This document shows, piece by piece, positions 37,714 through 46,735 of a DNA stretch of 64,000 nt (its first letter is position 1; the number at the start of each line of letters is the position of its first letter). The position numbers and the translations under genes were made by a program. Under the pieces are notes generated by a model. That model was not told where the DNA came from, made no database searches, and saw nothing but the letters and a program-made list of their open reading frames with translations. This stretch comes from CAYLXX01 sp964484325 (GTDB lineage: Bacteria > Patescibacteriota > Microgenomatia > UBA1406 > GWC2-37-13), in NCBI GenBank assembly GCA_964484325.1, contig CAZAEE010000001.1, positions 111,308-175,307 on the forward strand, written 5' to 3'.

Positions 37714-38607
37714 TTATTTTTTAAAGACGTAAAGTATTACGCCAGAAGCAATTATAGATAGAATCAGAAATAAGGCGAGATACTTGATCGGAGGAATAAC
37801 AAAGATTTGAGTAGATGCATAAAGTACTGGTGAATTTGGGCCAAAGGTGAGATTTGTGCTTATTGTATAAGGGCCGAAAAAAAACCCTAGCGGATTGTTA
37901 TAAAGTATCGATTGAGAGTTGATTAAGATTGGTTGACTAGTCAATTCCAGGTTCTTTTTCGGCCCAAGTCCATTAATAGTCAACTTGCCATCGGCAATAA
38001 TTAAGTGTCTTCCCTGATTGGCAACCTTCAAGATTACTGGTACCTTTTGACCCGTTTGGACAACCGATGAGTTTGTTTCCATTCTAAACTCGACCACTTT
38101 AGGTTTTGTATCTAGAGACCCATCTGATGTGACGCTTATAAGTAGATTAGAGCCGACAGTTAACTCAGCCCGCGCTGTTATATTACCTTCATTGGTAGGA
38201 GAAGCCTGAGTCTGGACTAGAAGACTGAAGTAATAATCTTTCTCCTGAAGAACTTGAGGAGAGACAACAGATAAAGATAAATGTTCTACCTGATTACTCT
38301 TCAAAAAAAATGACTTTCCGAGCTTAACATCTTCATTGTCTATAGTAAACTGCCAGCCTTTATCAGCTTCATTAAGAAAATTAACTGTTCCATCTGGTTG
38401 AGCTTCAAAACCGACTATTTTTAGTATCACCAATTGAGGATCTCCGTGGTTGATTATGGAATATGGTACTGTGAATGACTGAGCAGGTTTAATAATGGCT
38501 TGTCTAGTTGTCGGACTAATTGACAGGGAGACCTCTTGTGCAAAGGATACTTTAGGAAAAACTCCGAATATCGTAACTAAAATAGTAATAAATAGAATTT
38601 TTTTCAT
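37714..38607 (-). CDS. Secreted, C-terminally anchored surface protein (DUF916-like layout)
   Basis: 297 residues. A signal peptide (MKKILFITILVTIFGVFPKV, cleavage after SFA-Q about 23) leads to two beta-sandwich-like domains (SISPTTRQAIIKPAQSFTVP, then RAELTVGSNLLISVTSDG and QTGQKVPVILKVANQGRHLI), and a C-terminal membrane helix (IKYLALFLILSIIASGVILY) with a KK tail. This order resembles the DUF916/DUF3324 surface proteins found with WxL proteins in Gram-positive bacteria. It is co-transcribed with the secreted protein upstream (7-base gap), and the two may form a complex on the surface. Confidence 0.75.
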   Translation of the reverse strand: MKKILFITILVTIFGVFPKVSFAQEVSLSISPTTRQAIIKPAQSFTVPYSIINHGDPQLVILKIVGFEAQPDGTVNFLNEADKGWQFTIDNEDVKLGKSFFLKSNQVEHLSLSVVSPQVLQEKDYYFSLLVQTQASPTNEGNITARAELTVGSNLLISVTSDGSLDTKPKVVEFRMETNSSVVQTGQKVPVILKVANQGRHLIIADGKLTINGLGPKKNLELTSQPILINSQSILYNNPLGFFFGPYTISTNLTFGPNSPVLYASTQIFVIPPIKYLALFLILSIIASGVILYVFKK

Positions 38608-38614
38608 TCAAATA

Positions 38615-39295
38615 TCAATAGGTTGGTAAAATAAAGAAATCCAAAATAGTTTCGTATGTGCCTGTTGTTTGATTATTCGGCATATTCAATCGAAAAATGA
38701 TAGTCGCCTGTTTTGTATCATTATTTAGACTGCCGAGCATAATTGTTTTAGCACTTTCTCTTTTACTTCTATCGGCAATTTTTCGGTAAAAAGAGAGGTT
38801 CTCAAAGTCTGATGGAATATCTTGACCTTTGAGCGTGTAGCCAAACCCGGTAACTTCAGGTTTGTTCCAGGGACTGGCAAAGTTGGATGTACAACTACTA
38901 TCGCAGTTCGTATCCGGGATTTCGTCTCCCCAGACAGTTTTGAGCTTGTGCTGACCTAGAAGTAAAGCCTCGTATTTCTTATTCCCTGAGGAACTAATAG
39001 TCATAACTGTACCAATATTTTGAACATCAGTCGACTGACTGTCAAATGTAATGGTTGAGTGGGAAAGTGTTGCTCGCAAATCGGTATCATCGATATTTTT
39101 CACAATATATCCAGTTTTTAAAAAATTCTTCAGCTCATCAGTTGTCATGGTGGTCTGTAATTTTTGATCAGTGCTTTCAATTCCGATAGCAGGGGAAATA
39201 ATATTATATTGCGGAGAGTGAATCTGTCCTTTAGCTGCTGAAGTAAAAAAAAGGCAGCAAATTCCGACAAAAAAAGCTGTTAACGTAAGTCTCAT
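38615..39295 (-). CDS. Secreted protein of unknown function
   Basis: 226 residues. A signal peptide (LTAFFVGICCLFFTSAAKGQ, cleavage near residue 23) is followed by a beta-rich domain with many Thr/Ser and a Cys pair (TNCDSSCTSN). It ends in GTYETILDFFILPTY, similar in style to WxL-type wall-binding domains (final strands of secreted beta-sandwich), though no WxL is seen. First gene of a two-gene operon with the anchored surface protein. A TAGACT hexamer 7-8 bases before the ATG may be the -10. Confidence 0.65.
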   Translation of the reverse strand: MRLTLTAFFVGICCLFFTSAAKGQIHSPQYNIISPAIGIESTDQKLQTTMTTDELKNFLKTGYIVKNIDDTDLRATLSHSTITFDSQSTDVQNIGTVMTISSSGNKKYEALLLGQHKLKTVWGDEIPDTNCDSSCTSNFASPWNKPEVTGFGYTLKGQDIPSDFENLSFYRKIADRSKRESAKTIMLGSLNNDTKQATIIFRLNMPNNQTTGTYETILDFFILPTY

Positions 39296-39342
39296 TATGT
39301 TAAGTCTAGCAAAGTTGGAGCGCGTATGTTTTTCAGAAATTA

Positions 39343-39351
39343 TGATACAAT
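39343..39351 (+). promoter_or_regulatory. Extended -10 promoter of secE-nusG-rplK-rplA
   Basis: TGATACAAT at 39343-39351 (TG-n-TACAAT), ending 7 bases before the secE ATG at 39359. It rules out the upstream ATG at 39326. Confidence 0.55.
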
Positions 39352-39358
39352 AGATTTA

Positions 39359-39541
39359 ATGGATACGAAAGCCACCATCTTTACTGGTCTTTTTGATGAG
39401 TTGAAACGAGTCAGTTGGCCAACGAGGCAGGAGACTATCCGTTTGACTACGATTGTCATACTGATCTCCTTGATAATAGGCCTGTATATCGGTATAATTG
39501 ACATCATATTGGCAAAAGGATTGGAGTTTCTTACTAAGTAA
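39359..39541 (+). CDS. secE: Preprotein translocase subunit SecE
   Basis: 60 residues from ATG 39359. SecE is the small essential subunit that clamps SecY. The amphipathic helix with the signature LFDELKRVSWPTRQETIRLT is followed by a single membrane helix (IVILISLIIGLYIGIIDIIL). Size and order (secE-nusG-rplK-rplA) are standard. Confidence 0.95.
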   Translation: MDTKATIFTGLFDELKRVSWPTRQETIRLTTIVILISLIIGLYIGIIDIILAKGLEFLTK

Positions 39542-39597
39542 GCCCATCTCCTAGATAATGCTATTAATTATTACTATTTAATATTGCTTAATTGTTT

Positions 39598-40182
39598 ATG
39601 TCGGCCACAGAAGAAGTAGTCAAAGATGATCAACAGGTTTTAAAGACTGATGTGCCAGCTGAGGCTAAGTGGTTTGTCATCCATGTTCAGACAGGATACG
39701 AAGCACGGGTGAAAAGTGCCCTTGAACAGAGGGTGAAAAGCCTTGTTGTTGAAGATAAAATCTTCGATGTGATTATTCCGACTCGTCAAATTGTCGTTGT
39801 CAAAAAGGGCAAAAAGTCCAAGGCTACTGAGAAGGTTTTCCCAGGCTATGTGCTTGTTCGCATGATTCTTGATGATAATTCTTGGTTGGTTGTTCGTACC
39901 ACTGAAGGAGTAACTGGCTTTGTAGGTGCCGGTTTAAAACCGACGCCTATCTCGGAAAAAGAAGTCGAGGCTATAATGAGGTTTGTTCAACAAGAACAGC
40001 CCAAATTCAAGACTAAGTTTTCAATTGGAGAGGCTGTTAAGATCACCGATGGTCCATTTGCCGACTTCTTAGGTTCAATTGAGGCTATCGATGAGGAAAA
40101 AGGCAAGGTGCGTGTTCTAGTATCGATCTTTGATCGAGAGACGCCTGTGGAGTTAGATTTTTTACAAGTTGCAAAACTATAA
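39598..40182 (+). CDS. nusG: Transcription termination/antitermination factor NusG
   Basis: 194 residues from ATG 39598. NGN domain: KWFVIHVQTGYEARVKSALE, VFPGYVLVRMILDDNSWLVV, RTTEGVTGFVGAGLKPTPIS. KOW domain: SIGEAVKITDGPFADFLGSI and KGKVRVLVSIFDRETPVELD. It binds RNA polymerase and links to Rho or ribosomes. About 20 acidic residues precede the NGN domain. Its stop codon shares bases with the next ATG (TAATG). Confidence 0.95.
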   Translation: MSATEEVVKDDQQVLKTDVPAEAKWFVIHVQTGYEARVKSALEQRVKSLVVEDKIFDVIIPTRQIVVVKKGKKSKATEKVFPGYVLVRMILDDNSWLVVRTTEGVTGFVGAGLKPTPISEKEVEAIMRFVQQEQPKFKTKFSIGEAVKITDGPFADFLGSIEAIDEEKGKVRVLVSIFDRETPVELDFLQVAKL

Positions 40183-40388
40183 TGGGAGAGATTTCGAGGT
40201 TAAATTTGAATACTGAGATTAAACAGAGAGATCAGCATATAGTTACGAATACACTACCAAAATTCTATCCTCAGTATGATGAAATGAGAAACTCGCATGT
40301 TTTTCTATCCGAATATCTAGAATTTGCAGAAAAAATCTTATTTAATAGTCAAAGCTCAAACTTTACGAGTAATAAAATTAGAAAATAA
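40182..40388 (+). CDS. Small ORF between nusG and rplK
   Basis: 68 residues, ATG overlapping the nusG stop by one base (TAATG), and its stop only 2 bases before rplK. It fills the gap exactly, which suggests a real translated, coupled gene, yet the sequence (start [20 protein letters not shown]) shows no known domain. In other genomes rplK follows nusG directly. It could also be a decayed or spacer ORF. Confidence 0.45.
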   Translation: MGEISRLNLNTEIKQRDQHIVTNTLPKFYPQYDEMRNSHVFLSEYLEFAEKILFNSQSSNFTSNKIRK

Positions 40389-40390
40389 TT

Positions 40391-40816
40391 ATGGCAAAAA
40401 AGATTAAAACATTTGTAAAACTGAATTTAGCAGCTGGTGAAGCAACACCGGCCCCCCCAGTCGGTCCTGCATTAGGTCAGCATGGTATTCCTATCATGGA
40501 TTTTATCAAAGAATACAATGCCCGAACTGCCAAGCAAAAAGGTCAGATTATTCCAGCTGTAATCACCGTTTTCGAAGATCGAAGCTTTACTTTTATCACG
40601 AAGCTTCCACCAGTCGCTGCCATGATTAAAAAGTCTTTGTCCCTTCAGAAAGGCTCAGGTCGGCCCAATACCGAAAAAGTTGGTAAGCTTTCCAAAGCCC
40701 AAATAGAAGACATTGCTAAACAGAAAATGCCTGATCTTAATGCTCATGAAGTTGCCCAGGCTATGAAAATTGTCGCCGGTACAGCACGCAGTATGGGTAT
40801 TGATGTTGAGAGTTAA
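40391..40816 (+). CDS. rplK: Ribosomal protein L11
   Basis: 141 residues, normal length. Signatures: [58 protein letters not shown] and the C-terminal RNA-binding [16 protein letters not shown]. It binds the GTPase-associated region of 23S rRNA. Confidence 0.97.
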   Translation: MAKKIKTFVKLNLAAGEATPAPPVGPALGQHGIPIMDFIKEYNARTAKQKGQIIPAVITVFEDRSFTFITKLPPVAAMIKKSLSLQKGSGRPNTEKVGKLSKAQIEDIAKQKMPDLNAHEVAQAMKIVAGTARSMGIDVES

Positions 40817-40829
40817 ATGAAAAACTAAT

Positions 40830-41651
40830 ATGGGAAAAATCCGCACACGAGTACTAGGAATGGAAGATGTTGAGAAACAACAAAAAGACGAGCAAAAAAA
40901 ACGCTCTGAAGAAAAGAAGATGAAGAGAAAATCCTCCAAAGCAGTCGAAGCCATCAAAGAAGCCGAAAAAAAAGAAAAAATGGAGGTTGAAGAGATTAAG
41001 ACAGAAAAGAAAAAAGATACTAAAGAGTCCAAAAAAACTGTGTTAGTTAGAAAAATTCGCGCACGAGGTAAAAAACACGTCGCCGCTGCTAAAAAAGTCG
41101 ACAAAAACAAACTTTATTTACTTGAAGAATCCGTTCCATTACTAAAAAAGATTAAGTACGCGAAATTTGATGAAGCAGTTGAGCTTCATTTGAACGTCGA
41201 CAAAGAAGGCATAAAAGGTGAAGTTGAGCTGCCTCATGCCACAGGAAAAACTGTTCGAGTCGCTATTGTTGACGATAAACTTCTTGATAAGTTGGAATCT
41301 GGCACGATTGACTTTGATATTTTAATTACTCACCCGTCATTTATGCCGAAACTGGCGAAGTTCGCCCGGGTACTAGGACCAAAAGGTCTTATGCCAAATC
41401 CAAAATCCGGCACTATTTCAACAACTCCTGAACAAGTGGCTAAGAAATTTGAAAAAGGCATGACGCGTTTCAAGTCAGAACCAAAGTTTCCATTAGTACA
41501 TCTTCTGGTCGGAAAAGTCTCTCATGAAGATAAAGCTCTTGTTGAAAATGCGAAAGCACTGTTACAAGCTGTTGGTAAGGCTCATATAAAAGATGCGTAT
41601 ATAAAAACCACCATGAGCCCTTCTTTAAAGATAAATATCGAAAATCTTTAA
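40830..41651 (+). CDS. rplA: Ribosomal protein L1 with charged N-terminal extension
   Basis: 273 residues; typical L1 is about 230. The first about 90 residues are Lys/Glu-rich and likely disordered or helical (EKQQKDEQKKRSEEKKMKRK, KKEKMEVEEIKTEKKKDTKE). The L1 body then starts around YLLEESVPLLKKIKYAKFDE and contains VELHLNVDKEGI, FMPKLAKFARVLGPKGLMPN (signature), PKSGTI and the C-terminal IKDAYIKTTMSPSLKIN. The N-terminal helical strand of normal L1 appears shortened. It lies last in the secE-nusG-rplK-rplA unit; rplJ/rplL do not follow. Confidence 0.93.
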   Translation: MGKIRTRVLGMEDVEKQQKDEQKKRSEEKKMKRKSSKAVEAIKEAEKKEKMEVEEIKTEKKKDTKESKKTVLVRKIRARGKKHVAAAKKVDKNKLYLLEESVPLLKKIKYAKFDEAVELHLNVDKEGIKGEVELPHATGKTVRVAIVDDKLLDKLESGTIDFDILITHPSFMPKLAKFARVLGPKGLMPNPKSGTISTTPEQVAKKFEKGMTRFKSEPKFPLVHLLVGKVSHEDKALVENAKALLQAVGKAHIKDAYIKTTMSPSLKINIENL

Positions 41652-41681
41652 GACTCCTAAATTACTGCTATAATTTATTGT

Positions 41682-42194
41682 ATGAATACAAGCGATGAGT
41701 ATGGTGAATTTTGGCAATATTTATCAGACACACAAAAAGATCTCATTCTTGAAGGTAATTTCCTCATGAATGATGTTATTCGCCATGGTAGTCATACCTT
41801 CAAAGATTACTCCTTCCTAGTTTTTCCGTATGCTAAAACTTTTGAAGGATATCTTAAGAAAATTTTTCTTGAATTAGGCTACATTTCCCATCTTGACTAT
41901 ATTTCAGATCACTTCCGTCTCGGTAAAATGATGTCACCCCATCTTGTAGAACGTCTTGGTGATCGCTCATTGTATAAACAAATGCGTGATCATGGAGGAG
42001 AAGAGTTTGCTGACGAAGTTTGGCAGATGTGGAAAGTTGGCCGCAACGAGATTTTTCATTACTTTCCTCATAATCTTAAAATGATTACTTTCGAACAGGC
42101 AGAAGATCTTAATAAAAAAATCATCGAGACGATGGAACTGATTTACCAAAAACTCTACAAAGTCAAAAAAAATAACACTCAGTATGCTGCGTGA
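41682..42194 (+). CDS. HEPN-like helical protein (RnlA/LsoA-type C-terminal similarity)
   Basis: 170 residues, all helical. It contains an R-x4-H motif (GRNEIFHYFPHN, about 124-135) after a long helix with SFLVFPYAKTFEGYLKKIFL; this is the pattern of HEPN domains, and the overall order resembles the C-terminal domain of RNase LS toxins (RnlA). HEPN proteins are often RNases in toxin-antitoxin or defence systems. No antitoxin gene is adjacent: the downstream gene, overlapping by 11 bases, is a cation ATPase. The call is from motif pattern only. TGCTATAAT (extended -10, 41666-41674) lies 7 bases before the ATG. Confidence 0.5.
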   Translation: MNTSDEYGEFWQYLSDTQKDLILEGNFLMNDVIRHGSHTFKDYSFLVFPYAKTFEGYLKKIFLELGYISHLDYISDHFRLGKMMSPHLVERLGDRSLYKQMRDHGGEEFADEVWQMWKVGRNEIFHYFPHNLKMITFEQAEDLNKKIIETMELIYQKLYKVKKNNTQYAA

Positions 42195-44742
42195 TATATC
42201 AATCAAAGGTTTTTCGACAACTCAGGCAGAGAAGCTCCTAGAGCAATATGGGCTAAACGCCATTGAAGAGCAGGAAAAACCTAACTTTTTTCGGCTTTTT
42301 CTCAGTCAATTCAACAACTTTCTCACGTTTTTACTTATTGGAGCGGCAATTTTATCTCTTTTTGTAGGTGCTCGGGTCGATGCCATATTTATTTTGGCGA
42401 TAGTTGTCTTGAACGCCTTGTTTGGAATTTATCAGGAAAAAAAAGCTTCAGACGCAATTGCCGCCTTGAAAGATATTGCAATAAGTAGAGTACGTGTGCT
42501 TCGTGACGGACACGAGGTGGAGCTAGATAGTCGATACCTTGTGCCTGGAGACATCATTTTTGTTGAAGAAGGAGTAAAGGTCCCTGCCGATTCCAAAGTG
42601 GTTGAGTCGATCAATCTGCAGACAAATGAGGCCGCCTTGACAGGTGAGTCCATTCCTGTGGGTAAAAAAGTCTCCGAAGAAGTTTACATGGGCACCATTG
42701 TTGCTCGAGGTCGAGGGTATGCAGAGGTTGTTCAAACGGGTATGCGTACTAAGTTTGGTCAGATCGCTGCCCGTCTTGAGAGTATTGAAGACAGTGAAAC
42801 GCCTCTCCAGATTAAGTTGGAGAATCTTTCTAAATTTATTGGATTATTGGGGATTCTTGTTTCACTCGGGGTGTTTTTTATCTCTTTTTTTGAAGGGATA
42901 GGATACTTTCCGGCTTTCCTTTTAGCCATTTCACTAGCTGTGGCGGTTGTGCCTGAAGGGTTACCGTCTGTCATGACGATCACGTTGGCAATTGGAGTCA
43001 AGGAGATGGCTAGTCAAAGAGCTGTTGTCCGGAGGCTTTCAGCTATTGAGGCTTTAGGAAATGTAACAGTTATAGCTACCGATAAAACTGGTGTCCTCAC
43101 TGCCAATAAAATGAAAGTTAAAGAGATATTTATTGATGGGAAAGAGTATGGTGAAAATAGTCTGCCGAGCCATCTGGATCCAGCTTTCTCCCGAATGATT
43201 CTTAACGGAATAACCTGTTCCACTGCTTCTTTACTGTATGATCAAAATCACGGTACATTTAATGTTCTTGGAGACCCAACCGAAGGGGCTCTGTTGTTTC
43301 TTGCTCAAAAAGCCGGGGTAATGCCTGATGTCATCCGCGAAAAATGGCAGTTAATCGACGAAAACCCCTTTGAGAGCACGACGAAGATGATGACAGTGGT
43401 CGTGAAAAAGGATCAGGAAATTCTTACTTTAAGTAAAGGTGCTGCGGAATCGATCATACCCAACTGTGATACAGTGATCGAGAATGGAAGGAAACGATCG
43501 TTTACAAGTGAACGCATAAAAAAGATTCAAGAAGCGGAGGAGGAATGGGCAAAAAAGGGACTTCGCATACTTGCTTTTTCGTATAAAGAAGGTTTCCATA
43601 AACCAAAAGATCGTTTCAAAAAACACACGTTTCTCGGAATGGTAGCGATTAATGACCCGCCTCGTATTGAGGTTAAAGATGCCATAAAACGGGTGATGCG
43701 AGCGGGCATTCGGGTAGTGATGATAACCGGAGATAATGAAAAAACTGCCGAAGCAATTGGTTTGGCTACAGGGTTAATTGAAGAAGGCGAAAAAGTCATA
43801 AGCGGCAAACAAATCGATACGTATTCTGATGAAGACTTGAAAAAACTGCTCCCAAATATCAAGATTTTTGCCAGAACAACTCCATTTCATAAGTCTCGTA
43901 TCGTCAAGTTGTTTCAGGAAACAGGAGAGGTGGTTGCTGTCACAGGTGACGGTGTCAATGACGCAATAGCCCTTAAACAAGCAGATGTTGGTATTGCCAT
44001 GGGTCAGGTGGGTACCGACGTTGCTCGGGAAACATCTGATGTGGTTATTATGGATGATAACTTTGCAACGATTGTAAAAGCAATCGAGGAAGGTCGCAAC
44101 ATAATTCGTAACTTAAAAAATGCGATCAAATATCTGCTTGCTTGTAATATTTCTGAAGCACTAGCCCTTCTAATTGGTTTAGCCATGGATGTACCGAATC
44201 TTTTTTTCGCGATTCAACTTCTTTATATAAATTTGATTACTGATGGTATACCAGCACTGGCACTGGCTTTTTCACCACGTGAAGAAAAAACGATGGAGCG
44301 ACCTCCGGAGAAATCATTATCCTTACTTAATGCATTTGATAAATACTACATTGTTGCTATTGGTTTAGGTCATACGTTGATTGTGTTAACGTCCTACTTC
44401 ATTTTTCAAATGGTTGGTCAGGAGGAAGCGAAAACAGCAGCATTTAGTACCTTAGCTCTGGTGCAGTCGTTCATTTTTGTCGATGTCTGGTTATCACATC
44501 GATCTTTGCGAAGTAATCTCTTCGGTCTCTTTTTATCTCCTCAATTCCTGGTTGCCTTCAGTATCCCATTTATTACACAATATGCTATTGTTACTTTCCC
44601 GTACTTAGCATCGGTTTTCAAGACTAAACCGACACCATGGACATACTTTTTGATTTACGTCGCCTTGTCTGCTTTTATGCTTATCTGGATTAAAGGAGTG
44701 AAGTTATTCCTGCCTGAGCGTATTGCGCATAAGTCTTCTTAA
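42184..44742 (+). CDS. P-type cation-transporting ATPase (P2A/Ca2+-type)
   Basis: 852 residues. Ten membrane helices are likely. Landmarks: actuator TGES in EAALTGESIPVGK, the ion-site helix AVAVVPEGLPSVMT, phosphorylation Asp in IATDKTGVLTANKMK, nucleotide-binding SKGAAESIIPNCD, hinge MITGDNEKTAEAIG and TGDGVNDAIALKQADVGIAM, with C-terminal helices including INLITDGIPALALAF. The pattern matches calcium/cation pumps of type 2A. The fourth position of the DKTGTLT signature is Val (DKTGVLT), which is rare. It overlaps the HEPN-like gene by 11 bases and runs 39 bases past the convergent stop of transketolase. Confidence 0.92.
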   Translation: MLRDISIKGFSTTQAEKLLEQYGLNAIEEQEKPNFFRLFLSQFNNFLTFLLIGAAILSLFVGARVDAIFILAIVVLNALFGIYQEKKASDAIAALKDIAISRVRVLRDGHEVELDSRYLVPGDIIFVEEGVKVPADSKVVESINLQTNEAALTGESIPVGKKVSEEVYMGTIVARGRGYAEVVQTGMRTKFGQIAARLESIEDSETPLQIKLENLSKFIGLLGILVSLGVFFISFFEGIGYFPAFLLAISLAVAVVPEGLPSVMTITLAIGVKEMASQRAVVRRLSAIEALGNVTVIATDKTGVLTANKMKVKEIFIDGKEYGENSLPSHLDPAFSRMILNGITCSTASLLYDQNHGTFNVLGDPTEGALLFLAQKAGVMPDVIREKWQLIDENPFESTTKMMTVVVKKDQEILTLSKGAAESIIPNCDTVIENGRKRSFTSERIKKIQEAEEEWAKKGLRILAFSYKEGFHKPKDRFKKHTFLGMVAINDPPRIEVKDAIKRVMRAGIRVVMITGDNEKTAEAIGLATGLIEEGEKVISGKQIDTYSDEDLKKLLPNIKIFARTTPFHKSRIVKLFQETGEVVAVTGDGVNDAIALKQADVGIAMGQVGTDVARETSDVVIMDDNFATIVKAIEEGRNIIRNLKNAIKYLLACNISEALALLIGLAMDVPNLFFAIQLLYINLITDGIPALALAFSPREEKTMERPPEKSLSLLNAFDKYYIVAIGLGHTLIVLTSYFIFQMVGQEEAKTAAFSTLALVQSFIFVDVWLSHRSLRSNLFGLFLSPQFLVAFSIPFITQYAIVTFPYLASVFKTKPTPWTYFLIYVALSAFMLIWIKGVKLFLPERIAHKSS

Positions 44743-46716
44743 AGGGAGTGGTGATTTAAAATGACTATGTTCGCGTACTGCGTGAACAATCGCTTCCGCG
44801 TCGATTTGTTCATATCGTAAGAGTTGTTCAGTTGAGCCTGAACGTGGTAATTTTTTAACAGATAAATGAGTAAAGGGAACGTCATTATGTTCCAGAATCA
44901 TTTTGACAGATTCACCGATACCGCCATAGGCATAATGATCCTCAACTACTATAAGATGCTTAGTCTTTTTAGCAAATTCATTAATAGTTTTTTTATCCAG
45001 AGGTTTGACCGAATACAGATCAATTACTGCAACGTAGATGCCATCTTTGGCCAGAATGTCATAGGCTTTCAGTGCTTCATGAAGAGTGATGCCGGCTGCT
45101 ATAATTGTTGCTCGATCTTGAGATGACTGTTTTAACACCGTTGAACCGCCCATTGTGAAGCTATCAGATTCTTTATAAAGAATTGGTGTTTTACTGCGAG
45201 TAGCTCGTAAATAGCTGATTCCTTCATGCGCGTACATAACCTCCATTAATTTAATAGTTGAAATGGCGTCTGAGGGGTAAAGAACGACACTTTCATTTAT
45301 TGATCTCATGATAGCAATATCTTCAAGACCCATTTGAGAAGGACCATCCGGTCCGATTGAGATACCAGCGTGAGAGCCTACAATCTTAAGATTTGCCCGA
45401 GAATATTGAGCCATGCGAATCTGATCGAACGCACGTGTTATGAAAGCAGCAAACGTTGACAAAAATGGAAGATATCCAATTTTCGCCATACCAGTAGCTG
45501 CCGAGACCATCTGTTGTTCGGCTATAAACATCTCAAAAAATCTTTCTGGATAAACTTTTTGGAATTTATTTTCATACGTTGAGTTGGCTATTTCAGCATC
45601 AAGAACTACAATAGATGTATCTTTTTCTCCAAGTTCAACAAGTCCATCTCCAAATGCTTCTCGAGTAGCTACAAGGTGATTTTTTTTATAATAAACACCA
45701 AGCGAAATTGCGCGATTTTTTTTACTGTCAAGAAGCTCAAGAGATTTTTTAACGTCAGTGTTTATATTGGCCAATTTTTCTAACTTTTTATTTATCTGGG
45801 TCAAAATATACGCAGGTTCTTTCTCGGCTTCAGGTTTTGCAATGGTGCCTTTACTGCTGTGATCAATTGTTCCAATGTCTCGAAGTGCGTGTTGTAGTTT
45901 TTCCTGGGGTATCGCTTTACCGTGCCATCCATCTTTATCTTCAAGAAATGAAACGCCTTTTCCTTTCACCGTTTTGGCAATGAGTATGTATGGCTTCTGA
46001 TGGTTAAGATTTTTCAAGGCGTCTATTTCTTTGTAAGCATCTTTAATGCTTTTTATATCGTACCCGTCGGGAAGAACAATTGTTTCCCAGCCAAAAGATT
46101 TTGCCCGGCTGGCATATTTTTTCAGATCCCAACCGTTCATAGTTTCACCTGTCTGACCGATTCGATTGACGTCGAGAATAGCCACAAGATTATTGAGATT
46201 GTAGTAGGAGGCAGTATTCATCGCTTCCCAGATTTGCCCTTCTGCCATTTCAGAATCTCCTAAAAGTATCCAGATCTTGGGCGTTCTTTTCAGTCCGATT
46301 TTACGATTATTTTCATATGATCTGATTCCCATTGCCATACCAACCCCAACCGATAGTCCTTGTCCGAGTGAGCCTGTAGCCACATCAACATACTTAAATC
46401 TGGGTGTCGGATGTCCTTCAAGGGGACTGTCAAACTGCCTTAATGTTAAAAGTTCATCGTAAGAAATTGCACCAGCTACTTGATAAAGAGAGTATAAAAG
46501 TGGAGACGCATGTCCTTTGGAGAAAATAACACGATCGTTTAATATGCTTTGAGGGTATTCCAAGTCGTAACGCAAAAATCCACCAAAAAAAAGAGTCGTC
46601 ATTAACTCAACTGGAGATAGGGATGAGGTAGGATGTCCAGATCCAGCAGCCGTTGTTGCGGTCACAATATCATATCGAATAAGACGACACAATTTTTCCA
46701 AGTCACTAATGGTCAT
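44704..46716 (-). CDS. tkt: Transketolase (full length, fused N and C domains)
   Basis: 670 residues. It transfers two-carbon units between sugar phosphates with thiamine diphosphate. Visible: AAGSGHPTSSLSPVELMTTL, DRVIFSKGHASPLLYSL, LGQGLSVGVGMAMGIRS, the cofactor motif ILLGDSEMAEGQIWEAMNTA, the pyrimidine domain EAFGDGLVELGEKD and FEMFIAEQQMVSAATGMAKI, and the C-terminal IVVEDHYAYGGIGESV. Many CPR genomes use it in the pentose phosphate pathway. A TAGACT hexamer 8 bases upstream of the ATG may be its -10. Confidence 0.93.
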   Translation of the reverse strand: MTISDLEKLCRLIRYDIVTATTAAGSGHPTSSLSPVELMTTLFFGGFLRYDLEYPQSILNDRVIFSKGHASPLLYSLYQVAGAISYDELLTLRQFDSPLEGHPTPRFKYVDVATGSLGQGLSVGVGMAMGIRSYENNRKIGLKRTPKIWILLGDSEMAEGQIWEAMNTASYYNLNNLVAILDVNRIGQTGETMNGWDLKKYASRAKSFGWETIVLPDGYDIKSIKDAYKEIDALKNLNHQKPYILIAKTVKGKGVSFLEDKDGWHGKAIPQEKLQHALRDIGTIDHSSKGTIAKPEAEKEPAYILTQINKKLEKLANINTDVKKSLELLDSKKNRAISLGVYYKKNHLVATREAFGDGLVELGEKDTSIVVLDAEIANSTYENKFQKVYPERFFEMFIAEQQMVSAATGMAKIGYLPFLSTFAAFITRAFDQIRMAQYSRANLKIVGSHAGISIGPDGPSQMGLEDIAIMRSINESVVLYPSDAISTIKLMEVMYAHEGISYLRATRSKTPILYKESDSFTMGGSTVLKQSSQDRATIIAAGITLHEALKAYDILAKDGIYVAVIDLYSVKPLDKKTINEFAKKTKHLIVVEDHYAYGGIGESVKMILEHNDVPFTHLSVKKLPRSGSTEQLLRYEQIDAEAIVHAVREHSHFKSPLPLRRLMRNTLRQE

Positions 46717-46735
46717 ATAAATTCAGTCTAGCAGA

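Noticed and set aside
41666..42194. Classical toxin-antitoxin pair around the HEPN-like gene
   Set aside because: No MNT or Dmd/RnlB-like antitoxin gene lies next to it; neighbours are rplA and a cation ATPase.
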